Assembly: GCA_036925085.1 (NCBI GenBank) | Contig: JAUPFP010000021.1 | Location: forward strand, 2,258,027 to 2,322,026 | Reading direction: 5' to 3' | DNA length: 64,000 bases | From: Brachycybe producta | Taxonomy: Eukaryota; Arthropoda; Diplopoda; Playtdesmida; Andrognathidae | Shown: piece by piece, positions 9,898-22,800 of the stretch | Layout of the letters: each line of letters starts with the position of its first letter | Numbering within the stretch: the first letter of the stretch is position 1 | Notes under the pieces: generated by a model | Seen by the model: only the letters and a program-made list of their open reading frames with translations | The model's database searches: none | Told to the model about the DNA's origin: nothing | Position numbers and translations under genes: made by a program

Positions 9898-12800
9898 TTA
9901 GTTAGACAGCTTTGATTCAATGTCTTGCATCGCCATGTGAATTCGAAATTCCGTGTAAAACATTGCATGTTTTCTATATCATAAAAAAACACAAACATAA
10001 AATACAATTATTTTTTAAAAAAATGTGAAATATTAATAAATTTTACGTACTTTGCCAAATTGAGGTATTGTACAGCTTGTTCATAATTTGTTGTTTGTAT
10101 ACAAATGAGACCCAATTCAAGTAGAGAACAGGACACAAGGTATTGGTCTCTCTTCAAACTTTTTTGACTAAAAATTAATAATAAAAATAATAACAATAAT
10201 TAAAACTTAAAAGAAAATATGAAAAAAATGTGAATTGAACTGACTTTTCATAAACTTCGATGAAAAGTTCTTCGGCAGACAAAGGAGATCCCATGTAACT
10301 AAGACAAACTCCCTTTAAGAAAATCCCTAAACAATAGTTGTCCATATAGTATGGAGAATCTAGTTTTTTAAAACAAGAAAAAAAGTTTTAAGCTTAATTT
10401 TATTTTAAGTAACGTTTTTTTAAAGAAAATAATACAAACCTCTATGAGAATCTTCATTCAGTTCATCCAAGGCACGATTCACTTTGACCAAAACCAAATC
10501 GAGAATCGGAATGTTGCCTTTCACCATCAAGAAATAATTCCAAAGATAGAGAATTTCCTATTTTTCAAATAAGAAATTATTACAAAATAAAATCATTTTT
10601 ATTACAATTCTCTTAAATGGACACAAAAAATGTCTCTTACTAAAGCTGGTAAAAACAACCAATTATTTTGTGCTAAAAACTTTTCAGATTTCATCGCAAC
10701 GAATTTCTCAGCAGGAATCGATTTTCCGACCACACGTTGTTTCAAAGACGGAACATTTCTAAATATTTTTAAAAATATGAAATTATTAAAAAAAAAATTC
10801 AAACCCTCAAAACCAAATTATTAAAAAAAATATTTCTATATAAATATATATTATTAAAAATACTCCATAAGATGTATCATTTCTTGGCTTTCTTCGAAAG
10901 TTAAATCGTCACACGAACAAAGTAACGCAGCTTTCACGTAAGAATAAACGGCTTTTGACCAATTACTTTCCGCTCGTAGAATCTCGGCATGTTTCAAACA
11001 ACTCCGATAGTTTCCAACAAATCTGCAAATAAAGCAATTTTTTTTAAAAAAAATAAATTCCAATTTGAAATATATTGAATTAAATTTGACGAGACAACTA
11101 ACATGCCAAAGTAAGTTAAATCCCAATGTGAAAACTGTCGAAATTTATTCCATTCGACTTGTCCGTAAATCGAAGTTTCAAACAGCGTAACCGCACCTGT
11201 TATATTTCCCCTTAGTGATTTTAATCTTCCAGCCATAAACAACGTTAGTGATCCCTACAAAATAAAATACCATATGATAACAAAAAACTAGAAAAGTCAA
11301 AATGATGAATGGATGTATTTTCAACATAATATCTTTAAAAATAAGCTTTTTTTAATGAAAAGTTTATTTTATATCTTCGAACAAACTAAAAAATTAAATT
11401 TTGTAAGATACTAGAATAGTAGGCGAGTGTGGTAAAATATTTTCACCACTGTATATTTAAAAATACAGGTTAACTTTTTTTTTTCTAATGACCATTTAGG
11501 TAAAAATCAAATTATTATTTCCCAACTGCCATATTTTTATGGCAGTTCATTTTCAAAAATTCTTACTAGGCCCTCTCTTAACTATTCTAGTTTCTAATAA
11601 ACTTTGCAATTTTTCTAAAAATTGCATCTAAAATTGTTCGATCTGAAAAGTTAAATAAATTAGCAACAAATTACAAATTGAAAAATAACCTTTGGATATT
11701 TGTTGAGAAGAGGCACAAGAAGTTGATCAAAATAGTCAACATTTTCAAGTTCCTTTCCTGATAAAAAAATTATAAAAAATGAAATTTATGAGTTAGAAAT
11801 ACAAAAAAAAAGTGAGTGAAAAAAACAAAAATCCAATTGTACCTAACATGATTCGAATTACACAGTGATAAACAATGTTGAGTATGGTACACAAAACAGA
11901 TCTTAAACTGTTTTGAAGTCGATGACCATTGTCCAGCAATTGAACTGCCACTTCCATTTCTCCAGAAAATCCAATAAATTCCAATAGCTTCAATATCCGT
12001 TTTGGAAGAGAGGCAATTATCTGTACAAAAAAAATTTATATTTAAATAAACTAAAATATAATTAAATAAAAGCAAGATAATATGATTTGATTAAATTACA
12101 AAAAAAAATTAACAAATGTAATTACGAGAATAATTACCATTTTACAATAATTTAGTAATTTACCAGATTTATTTAAAACAACAATTATTGCATTTAATCA
12201 ATTTACTAATTTTATATATTTTTATTTGAATAACTACTCTACAAGAAACCCAGAGGGCCTATGGCAGAGAAATAATTTAGCCCAAAAGCAGCATAAGAAA
12301 TACATTGTCATAACAACCTATTAACAATTACCAAAAAAATGACAATGGTTGGTTTTACTAGAAATATTACAATTCGGAAAATAAAACATTGACCAAATTG
12401 TTTATTTTAAACTATTTATTTTAGAAATTTAAGAAAAAGCACAGAACTTCTTGATTTAAGGCAGTTTTAAAATGTAAAAATCCTTTCAAATTCTGGTTAT
12501 ATTCTGTCTTTCGTCAGCAAAAGTAAACACGAAAATATCCTTAAGCGACTAAGCTACCCTGAAAGACAGAATAATTAAAAAGAGACCAAGAGGCCCTGTT
12601 TACACTTTAAAACCACCTTAAACAAATAACATTAAATTTAAATGAAATAATATATATTTTTAAAAAAATTCCATTATTTCTTTTGCCACTTTTTCCTACA
12701 AGGAAAAACCAAAAATGGATTTTTTTTTGTTATACCAAATTAAACATTCCGAGACCGAGGTAAACACCACTTGCGAAATGGCCACGAAGTTTCTCATTGG

Positions 12801-15201
12801 GCCATTCACGATGTTCCAAAATGTACTGACATTCTCTTTTTCATGATGAGAAAATTACATTCAAAAAAAAAAAAAACACAAATGAAACGAGGAAAAATAA
12901 AACACATAATTAATTTCTTTTGATAATTTTACTTGTAAATCATGTAAGAAGTTCGAATACGAAGGCCACCTCGAATAAAACTAACGAGGTTGTCATCCTG
13001 AATAAAAGTGAGCAAGGCTCTGGCCAAAAGGCATTCGGCATAACAGAGTTCGGCATGAATTTCTCCTGGAATCAAAATTCCATTTTAACATCAATTTTAA
13101 TATTTATTAAAATCAGTGGCGTATTTGCTTGGTTTTTTTCGGCGTCGAATGCAAAAATGATTCCAATTCCGAGAGCACAAATTTTTTTTTGTAATTTTTT
13201 TCTTAAAATTTTCAACAAGCGAAGCGAGTCATAAAGATAACAGCATTTTCAATGTGAATTTTAATTGTAGTTTAAACATTTTATTCTCTTTTAAATTTTT
13301 AAAAAACTACATATTAAAATACGAAAGTTGGCTTTTGAAAGAAGGGCAAGCGCCTCCATCGCCAATGTATGTGGGCGCCCATAGGTTAAAGTAAAAATCT
13401 AGATTAGCCATATTCAGACTAGAATGTGCAATCTCAAACCAAGTTTTCTTTTTTAACTGAAAATGCATTTTTTTTTTCTGGTTGCCGTAGGCCTACTAAT
13501 TAATATAAACTTCGAAATAAGATTTTAAAAATTAAAATTAAAATCCTTTTGAAAACTGGCGCCAGAAGCAAACTGCTTCCATTGCTCTCCGTAGTTACGC
13601 CACTGATTAAAATATTTTAAAAGTTTCTACAAACTTTCGGTGTAAGTGTCGTAGTTTGGCCTCATAACCATTTTGGTGACGACATTGTTCATCATTGACG
13701 ACGGATGCCGATGTTCGTTGCAGACATCACATGATGACTTCATTACCTTGATGGCACATTCAATATCTTCCTAATTAGAAAAAAAAAAAAAAACACAAAC
13801 AAAAGAAATTTTAATTTAAATCATTTAAACTTCGATAATTAATTAAATTGCATACTGGTTCGTAAGAAAAAAAAGCCTGTATAAGATGCAGAAAGGTATT
13901 TCCAACAGCATGATAAATACTATTATCACATCTACAAACAAACAAAATAGAAAAAAGACAATCCAAATATTATTATTAATTATCAAAGAAAAAAACATTA
14001 AAAAAATTAATAATTTCAAACCTTGCATCCGTCAATTTCATGGCCTCAAGACACTTGTCATTTACAAATAGGTCCAATGCTACTAAGATTTCTTCAATTT
14101 CGGCCAACAATTCCGTGTCACTAGACTGACCCTCACTGAAAATCATTCATTTTCGTCATAGTTTTAATGTTATTTATTTATACACGGTGTCTCATAAGTC
14201 TGGACTCGACAGGTCATTGCGATATATTGAAATTTCTAATATTTCTATATGAGTCCAAGCTTATGAAAGAAACAAAAACCTAATACCTATTTTGAAAAAT
14301 TCATATCTTCTCAAAAAAATAAAAGCTATATTAGTGGTAAAAATACAAAAAAAAAGTTCATTCAATTCTCTTTATCTTATGTTTTTCAGGCTCGGATTTG
14401 TATGCAATATTAAGCAAAGGTTTCTTAATTTGTGGCCCAAGTGCCAATTGTGAAGTAATCATCATTATTTAGAGCAACTGTAATTAAACCAAAAAGGCCA
14501 GTTAAAGGCTAGAAATCTGATTACTATTAGTTGTTGTCAACTATAGTTCTAGCGTCTAACCAGTATTTTTGATTAAAAAAACATAATTGTTGGTTGGTCT
14601 AAACTGGATTGTTACTTCTTAATTGGCTGTTGCGCCACAGATTGAAAAACATTTTCTTGATATTGCATAAAAATCCGAGCCCTAGTAATTAACAATGCAA
14701 AAAGTGTTTGAAAAAAAGTTAGCCACAAAAAAAATTTGCATACAATTTTAACATTGTCTGACAATTGTGCAATTTTCTTTTTTTGTGGGTAGTTTTTTTT
14801 TTTTCTACAAACGCTAATTACGTGATTTATAATTTATTCATTTGGCGAAAACCAAAATATACTTGTAAATAGAATTGTAAATGAACTTTATTTTAGTATT
14901 TTTATCTCATTAATTATTATAGCATTATTAGATTAGAAAATATGAATTTTTGAAAATACACAAAATTAAGTATTTTGTATACAAAATGTTTGTATTTTCA
15001 AAAATAATATTTTTAGTATTCTGCTTAAACATCCTTGTAGTTTTATTGGACTTACTTTGGCAAAGTATCCGAAGCATCAATAAAAGCCTTCAAAATTAAT
15101 AAAAAAAATTTAAAACAAATCCAAATTATATTCTAAACAATAAATAATAAAACAATTTCCATTTTCAACACCTCTTCAGTTTCATTTTCCGTAGACATCA
15201 T
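9898..15201 (-). CDS. TTC39: TTC39-family tetratricopeptide protein, paralogue 1
   Basis: Spliced coding sequence of about 573 residues in 16 exons: 15201-15172, 15087-15056, 14135-14022, 13931-13856, 13770-13635, 13065-12933, 12835-12736, 12020-11843, 11757-11690, 11254-11103, 11022-10864, 10758-10641, 10557-10440, 10359-10245, 10167-10051, 9973-9898. All junctions are GT-AG and keep frame. Family signatures include HAELCYAECLL in exon 6, LLEFIGFSG in exon 8, the GKSIPAEKF block in exon 12 and DNYCLG..LKGVCL in exon 14. The family (Iml2/TTC39 domain, built of TPR-like helices) is cytosolic; mouse TTC39B is known to promote turnover of LXR receptors, but no function can be assigned to this copy. 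Exon 8 (178 nt) equals exons 8 plus 9 of paralogue 2. Two ATGs stand in tandem at the start; the first is used here. The C-terminus is shorter than in the other copies. Confidence 0.88.
12425..12620. repeat. Family-A MITE, degenerate copy in a TTC39 intron
   Basis: It shows the family words TTCTGTCTTTC, AAAATATCCTTAAG and the inverted GAAAGACAGAATAAT, followed by a CACCTTA end. It lies in intron 7 of paralogue 1. Confidence 0.55.
14389..14686. repeat. Family-B MITE (about 300 bp, long terminal inverted repeats)
   Basis: The left end begins GGCTCGGATTTGTATGC and the right end finishes GCATAAAAATCCGAGCC, giving inverted arms of about 70 bp. Inside is a second inverted pair around ACTATTAGTTGTTGTCAACT. 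It lies in intron 2 of TTC39 paralogue 1. Four other copies occur in the window. Confidence 0.75.
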
Positions 15202-15849
15202 TTTAGTAAAAACTTCACAAGAGATTTCCACAAAGTCAAACTTGTTTACTTGAACTTTTTCCTACGAAATATCTTCCTTCTTAAATAAAATTTTGTATAA
15301 ATATCTAAAATAATAATTCAAAAAATAATATGGCTCATGAACAAAATACAAAGTGCAGATGGTTCATTAAACAAATACAAACTAAAATAAATGTTGCTTT
15401 TAACTTCGATTAAATATTATTTCTAAGTAATTGGCCCCAAAAAAAAAAGACCTTGTAAAAATAAAATTATATTGTCAGAAACAATATGAATGAAAACTCG
15501 GGTCTTAAAATCTTTTCTAGAATAATTACTGTCATTTCCTACATAATAATCGTTTATTCTACTACACAATTATGCATGTCATATGAATTATAATTTTTCT
15601 TTGTCCAATAATTGACCTAGAAATAAAATTGCGCAATGAAAAACTATCAAGATCAAATACACGAGAATGCTGTCAATTATGGACTTTTTGTAAACAATTA
15701 TTTTAATCTATTATGTCAATTATAATGAAACAACTAAATCGTTAAAATATAAATAAGTTAATAAAACAAAGTACATTTTTTTTTCCAAATAGGCGGCAAA
15801 CTTCAGCCTCAATATTTTTACAAAAATGTTATTGGAGTCTGACATGTCC

Positions 15850-16205
15850 AAAGCCAATCTCTAGTACGCCCTGTTTATATGGGTAGGAGTGACCAGTGCT
15901 ATAAGAAAATACGCAATTTTTGCACGTACAAACACGTACCTATAAGGGTGATTCAACAGTGAAATTTAGTTCCAGAGAAGGTTGTGCACTGAGAATGTTT
16001 TGATAATTAGGGAATATATATATGACTGGTGCTATTGAACAAGGATTATTTACTAATTCTGCCATTCAACTCAATATTATACAGTATTTCTGTAGAGAAT
16101 TGTTATAGTGGGTGGTTAATTTTGACAATGCATTTTTTGTTGCAGCTTTTGGACTAAATAGTCCCGATGCTACAGGCCGTCTGGGCTGCTTACAGAGTAA
16201 TGATT
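15850..16205 (+). mobile_element. LINE 3' end remnant
   Basis: It shares phrases with the LINE tail at 26640-27130: the TATATGGG.AGGA.TGACCA block near 15877 and the terminal CAGGCC..TGGGCTGCTTACAGAG near 16170-16198. It is too decayed to show a reading frame. Confidence 0.5.
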
Positions 16206-16254
16206 TAAAATTTTAAATTCAAATAATAAAAGTCTTTTTGGAACATACCATGGC

Positions 16255-16865
16255 CAATTTGAATACAAATATGCAAATCTTTTTTTTTTGGCGCAAACAC
16301 AAAACACGCGCAAAAAAAATAGGGACAAGTCAGAATTTACATGGAGGTTTATGGTTTTTTAAACAGTTTTTTTTTTGCTACATTAACATGGGTGCAAAAT
16401 AACCTAATCACTTTTAAATGAAATCAGGTGCTTTTTTTACAGACTAGAGATCTCCGCCCCTAAAGCTCCCTGCAACCACCCTAATTTAACATAAACCGAC
16501 CTACACGAACCCAACCTAACCTAGAGTAACCTACCCCACCAATAGAACACAAAAATTCAAAATGGCATAGACCGGCTCCATGTAAATTTTGACTTTTGAA
16601 CGTTTGGTGGATGGGCTAGGTTAACCTACGTTAGGTTGGGTTCTGATAGTTCAGATTAGGGGCGCAGGCCCTAGTCTCTAGTTTGTAAAAAAATCACCTG
16701 ATTTCAGTTAAAAATGATTAGGTTATTCCGCAAAAATGTCAATGTAGCAAAAAAAAAAAAAAAGAAAACGTTTTAAACCGGCATAGACCATGCACCATCT
16801 AAATTTTGACTTTTGGACGCTTTTTTTGCGCGTGTTTGTGCCAAAAATGATATGCATATTCATAC
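16255..16865. mobile_element. Foldback element with about 250-bp inverted arms
   Basis: The outer arms match as inverted repeats: GCGCAAACACAAAACACGCG near 16290 against CGCGTGTTTGTGCCAAAA near 16830. Inner matching blocks surround a centre near 16560: AATCAGGTGCTTTTTTTACA against TAAAAAAATCACCTGATT, and TAGGTTGGGTTC against GAACCCAACCTA. No coding capacity is seen. Confidence 0.7.
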
Positions 16866-17930
16866 TCAGCTCGATTAAGATCTTTTCAATGAGCTCTGTT
16901 ATATTCAAATTATCTAAGGTCCCGTATTCTAGGAATTATACCGTTGGATTTAAACAGTACGCATAAGAAAGAAATGAAAAACTATTTTAACACTAAAAAA
17001 AAAATGTTCATTTTTTTAAAACTAAAAATTTCAATAAATATATAGTTTACCTTACCGGTACTTTATGAATCCCCAAAAAAATATTGTAAACAAACAATAA
17101 ACAACCACAATATAAAATTTTTGTTTTATGAAATAAAATGAAATTTTGAAAAACTATTTAAACAAATAAATCTGGGCTTCACAAAATAAAATCCAATCAA
17201 CAATCAACTTCAAGGTTAACAATACCACAAATTATACTATAAGACTTATTTTATAATATACAGTATATAAGTAATAACAAGGTTATATAAACATGTTCTC
17301 CTTGGCCGACCTCACGTAAAAAAAAAAGTCCCACAATTGACAAATTACCCCCAGGGAGATGGAGAAGTTGGAAAAGAGGGGAGGACAGAGAGGGAGAAAC
17401 GATGAAAAGATTACATTAAAAAGTGAATTAAGAAAAGTCTTTTTTTTTTTTAATATATTCAGACGGAGAGAATAAAAAAATGAACCAAAATATGTCGAAA
17501 CGTCAGTAAAAAAGTCAATTACAAATTATACAGTGTAACAATTTTCTAAAAAAAAAATGGTCTGTGTCTATACCATATTATTAGCACATTTATCCATTCA
17601 ATACGACATTTTTGAGAAGAAAAAAATAACAAGATATTTTTCTTTCAAAATACAGATTTAATTTCTTCTGAAATAATATCATTAATATGCAGCAACAGTA
17701 GAAGTAATCAGAAATAACAAATATTATCATTAAGGCCAAAACTTTTATACAAATAAGATCATTAATTTTTAAGTACTTGTAAATCAATAAAAAAAAATCC
17801 CCCGTAATGAAAAATTACCGGTATATGCACAAAAAAAACAGTATTATTTTTATGCACATTATGTAGGAAATGCACCATTAATTAAATACTTGAAGTAATT
17901 AACAGTTTTACAAAAATCAGAAACTAATAA

Positions 17931-18085
17931 CATTTATTTCAAGCAAAAACATGAAGAAATTTTTACAGAGAATTTTTTTAAACCGAAATCATTTTGATTT
18001 TACATTTTCTATGTAAAATCAAAATGATTTTGGTTTAAAAAAATTCTCTGTAAAAATTTCTTCATGTTTTTGCTTGAAATAAATG
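17931..18085. repeat. Near-perfect 155-bp palindrome
   Basis: Arms of about 72 bp pair with a single mismatch that I can see (CCGAAATC against GATTTTGG), around a centre of about 11 bases near 18008. The DNA or its RNA would form one long hairpin. The sequence is AT-rich and has no flanking repeat that I recognise. Confidence 0.85.
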
Positions 18086-18510
18086 AAATCATGCAAATTT
18101 GTTTTGTTTTTTTGACAAATGTTCAAAGGTTAAGCAAATTTGTACATTTTATGAATTTTTATTTTACATTAAACTGATTATTATTGCACATTTGAAACTC
18201 TTATTCAGGGCCGTCTTAGGGCATGTCGGGGCCCTTGGGCACACAAGAATTGGGGGCCCCGTTGGATAGTAAAAATTAGAAAAAATTTAAAAATCTGATC
18301 TGGTGTCCTATTAACATTTCAATTTAGAAATGTTGACGGTAATTCTTAGTAGGTACCTACCTAAAAATAGAAAAAAATTTGAGGGTATCATAATTTCATA
18401 AAGAATCCAACCCCCGCGCCCCCCCCCCCTGTTGGAATTGAAACCTTCAGTATGTCGTTTCGGGCATTTTATGCCAACTTTTGGCCATAATTATCATTTA
18501 AAAAAAAATA

Positions 18511-18721
18511 CAGTAGAACGTCAATTATTGGAACTATAATGTCGGACGTGACTACGAGCTCGTAGTTCCGATAATCGAACGTTCATATAATCGAACTCAC
18601 AATAATAATAAAAAAAGTGGAGAAAAGTCAGAAAAAAACAATTGCAAATTTCCATAAATGGTATTTCCAATAAGAATAAGTAAAAACAAAATAATTAGTT
18701 CCGATAATCGACGTTCTACCG
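18511..18721. mobile_element. pogo/Tigger-like MITE with TA target duplication
   Basis: The left end reads CAGTAGAACGTCAATTATTGG and the right end is its inverted match, CCGATAATCGACGTTCTACCG. Both ends are flanked by TA. The CAGT-type end and the TA duplication fit the pogo/Tigger branch of Tc1/mariner. It is non-autonomous, about 211 bp. Confidence 0.7.
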
Positions 18722-19032
18722 TAATATCGAGACGCAATTTCATTTCATTTCATTTCATTTTTGTTTATTATTTTCTGGTCACTTTATTACATCCCTCATC
18801 ACCATATTAAACATAAAATTGTTGCAAAACACCACAACATCAATAACATTTGCGATAAAAAATAAACCATATGCGGGTTCAATTATCAAAGTGTCACAAG
18901 TTTACAACTACTATTTTACAACATTATAATATTTTTTTAAAAAAGTCTATGTAAAAAGGTATTATTTATTCAATATAACAAAAAACAACAACTCAATTTT
19001 TTTTCGAAAAATAACAAAATACTGTTAACAGA

Positions 19033-19765
19033 GGGGGTGCAATCGGAAACTAAAGAAAAAAGCTACTTTCTCCACAAAAAAAAAAACCCCAGGAAAATCC
19101 GAAAACTCATTCTAGCTCCACCTGGTACTCTTCTTAAGAAATCAATCAACTAATACTCATACTTTGCTTTCTGGAGAAGATTAGATTGACAATTCAATTC
19201 AATTCAATTCAATTAGATACACCTGCAATCAGCTTGAAATTCAAAATGGCCTCATATTTTAGAAGAAAATATCAAAGTTAAGCACATTCAGAATTTTTTT
19301 TTTTTTACAACAGCCGTAACTAGCTAATTTTGCGCCCGAGGCAATAATGAAACTGGCGCCGCCTGTGTATTATCCTTCTAGTTATTTTGCGCCCCTATTT
19401 GCGCACTTCTGAGATTTGCGCTCGAGGCAGGCGCCTCACTCGCCTTGCCCTAGTTATGGTTCTGCCTCCACCTAGTTTTTCTCAAGAAAGCAATCAACTA
19501 TCACACATGCTTGCATTCTTGAGAAGATTAAATTGTGGACGGCGACCTTCAACTTGAAGGTCAGTATGTGAAACTTGTTTAATGATGTTTTCATAAATTA
19601 TGGCCTCTTTCTATGAGGCTTTCTATATGGCCTCATATTTGAGAGTGAAAAATGCCAAGCACATTCGGAAATTATTTTACAAGATTGTCAAAAAAAAAAA
19701 GTGGAGAAATCATTTTCTGTAAATTTTTTACATAATAAAGTCTTTCGTTTCCGATTGCACTCGGA
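19033..19765. mobile_element. Family-E element with terminal inverted repeats
   Basis: It starts GTGCAATCGGAAACTAAAG and ends CTTTCGTTTCCGATTGCAC, with a further inverted pair built on AAGCAATCAACTA..CTTGAGAAGATTA and ATGGCCTCATATTT. An internal block around 19310-19450, rich in GCGCCC, recurs in the copy at 35.8-36.7 kb and looks like a separate insertion. It is non-coding. Confidence 0.65.
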
Positions 19766-19854
19766 ATAACAAAATGCTATTTTCAAAATCACATATGAAA
19801 AAAATATTTTAAAAAATGGACACACACACACACACACACATAATGCAAATTCGA

Positions 19855-22800
19855 TTACATGTGAGTATCTTCGAGTTCGGCCTCAATCAAATCGGATTCA
19901 TTCAAAGGAGTGTAAGATCCTTCCTGAATTGGTATCATCGGTAAGCTGTAAGTACCATTCTCGTAACCCTGGCGCCGTATTGTCAACATGGCTTCGTGAA
20001 TTCGATACTCCGAATGAAACATTTTGTGCTCTCTTAAATAAATAAATAAATAAAGACCAAATTGTTACTTTAGAAAATCCGAGTTGCCATTTTTGGTGAT
20101 GCGATTGATCAAGTGTGGTAGGTATACTTTGCAGCATTTAAGTATTCGACAGCCTGTTCGAAATCTCCCGCTTCTTCGCAGATGAAACCAAGTTCCATGA
20201 GTGCAAACGAAATGAGATATTTGTCCTCTTTGATTTTTTTACTACTGTAAATTCAAAATTCAATTAAAAAAAAAACATGTTATTTAAAAAAAATTTTTTT
20301 AAAAATGAATAATGAAGCTCAGATTTTAACTTGTTATAGATTTCGACAAAAAGTTCTTCTGCTGACAATGGAGAACCCATGTGCCTTAAACAGATGCCCT
20401 TGAGCAGAAGGCCCAAACAGTAATTGTCCACATAAAGAAGACCTACAACACACAAAATAAAAAAATTAACATAATATCTTAAAAGAAGAAAACTTGACTT
20501 TCATTTAAGTAACTTTGCACCAATTTTTTTTTTCCATAAAGGTTGTTCAGGTAGTTTTAAAGTGTTGACGGCGCCTCTCGAATTCTGATTCTTCAATTGT
20601 CTTTCAGGTGCAAAATGAAGAGAAACTAGAAATTGTTTTACAAACTAGAAGGGTAGTTCGATCACTTGAGGGTATTTTCATGTTGATTACCTTTTAAAAT
20701 AAGCTTTTTTTATGGTAGTATGAATTTTTGGTCTATAAAATGCTTATTTTGGAAGATATCACCATGAAAACACTCATAAGCTGTGCTAGCCTTCTAGTTT
20801 TTAAAAAAACTTTTCTAGTTTCTCTCAATTTTGCTCTTCTGAATGACAGAAATTAATCAAGAGTTCGAAAATCAGCTGTCCATAAACCATCTTAATGTGA
20901 AATGCCTCTTAATTTGAGTAAAATATTAAATGTTTGAAATTCTAAAAACTCGACCATCTTTATGATTTTGTTCCAGATCATCCATTCCAATATCTATTTT
21001 CCTCACCATGGCTGTCAGATATTCGTTTTGGCGTTTTAAATTGGCAAAATAATTTGAAATGTACATCATTTCCTAGATTTTGTTTTTTTGGGGGTTTGAA
21101 CAAAAAAAAAATGCGAAATTAGTAATGTTTTTTGAAAAAAAAAATATGAAATTGTCAGTTATTAATATAATTACATAAAATGGAAGCATTAACCAATTTC
21201 CTTGAGCAATATAACGTTCGGCTTTTCTGGCCACAAATTTCTCAATCGGAATTGATTTCCCACTGATCCTTTGCATTGTGTTCGGAACTTCCCTAAACAA
21301 AATCAACAAAAATTAAAACTTTTAATTTCACCACAATAATTATACTAAGACCAAAAATTTGAATCAAATGCACAAAACGCCATAATTCAGGGTTACAACC
21401 ATTATTACAATGTAAAATACCACTTGCGCAATAATAATAATCAGTTTAATCCAAAATTAAAATGTGCAAATTGCATTATCTTTGTAAATTTGCATAAATT
21501 TCCATAATTTCATTTATTTCTTTTTAAGGTGGTTTATAAACAGCTGATTTTTTTAACACTAATTAATCTTGTCTCTCAGAAGCAAAATTAAGAGAAACTA
21601 GAAAGTGTTTTAGAAACTAGAAGGGGTTAGCTCAATCACTTAAGTAGACGATGTATACGATACCCTTAAGTAATTCAGCTACAATTATACTTTCTAAAAT
21701 ACTTTTTCAGTTTTTCTTAATATTGCTCCAGAAAGACAGAAATTCAGACATTTAATTACTTTTTGATTTTGTGCAATTTTAATGCAATTTTAATGCAATC
21801 TTAATACACTTTTGGCAAAGTTGGCCTTAATAAATATTGTTGGTTTTTTTTAAACTAATTTATTTATTAATTACTTCATTATCTTAACCACATCTTTTCC
21901 CTCTTCTTCACTGAAATCATCACAGCTGAAATGAGCAATTCCTTTCATATAACGACCTATACATTTGGACCAATTGTTCTCATTGTCCAAAATGTCGATA
22001 AAAGTAACGACCGCTCGAAAGTTGCCTTTAATTCTGAAACAACATATTTTGTATTCAATTATTATAAAACATTTTATCCAAAGACACAAAAAAATTGAAT
22101 TTTTTAAACACAATGAAAATTTTTTTTTGTTATTCTGCATTTTGAAATCAACTTTTAAAAAGACTGAAAACTTTTGTTAGAAACTGGAAGAGTTAAGGTA
22201 TCACTCAATCAGTTAACGGTATTTTCATGAATTTTAATCTGAAAATTGACCAACTTTAATCAGATATTTTGTTCATTTTCGTCTATAAAATGTTTATTTT
22301 GAAAAATACATTTTTGAAAATTAACAATAATTAAGACGATTATTTTTCCATTGCAATTTACTCTTCCAGTTTCTAAAACACTTTTATTTTTTTTCTTTAT
22401 CTAGTTATTCTGCTTTACAGAAGTAAACTTTAAAAGAAATTAATGTGTGTTAAAAACTAGAAGGGTATTTTCATTTTGATATGTTTCAAAATAAGCTTTT
22501 TTTATGTGAGTTTGAAAATGACCCAACTTTAAGCAGATGATAGAACTGTTTTGTTAATTTATTTTATTTTGTAATCAACATGAAGTTATTCAGTTACCCA
22601 TTCTAGTTTCTAACATACTTTCAATTTTCTTCTTAGTGTTTGCTCTTTTGAAATGCAGAATAACCAAAGTTCGAAAATCAATAAAACAGATTGTAAAATG
22701 AAACGTCTTTAAAATTATCGAATAATTACACTTGGCAAAAAGCAAGTTCCCAGACTGCGATGTGTCGGAATTTAACCCAATCGATTTCGGTCCTTCGCGA

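Larger units (their letters stand above)
15202..19854. other. Repeat-rich spacer between TTC39 paralogues 1 and 2
   Basis: No host gene is seen. It carries a LINE 3' tail remnant (15850-16205), a foldback element (16255-16865), a 155-bp palindrome (17931-18085), a pogo-like MITE (18511-18721), a family-E element (19033-19765) and a CA run (about 19817-19842). A short run of GGGCC-rich repeat sequence at about 18206-18260 looks like a transposon end I cannot classify. Confidence 0.6.
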
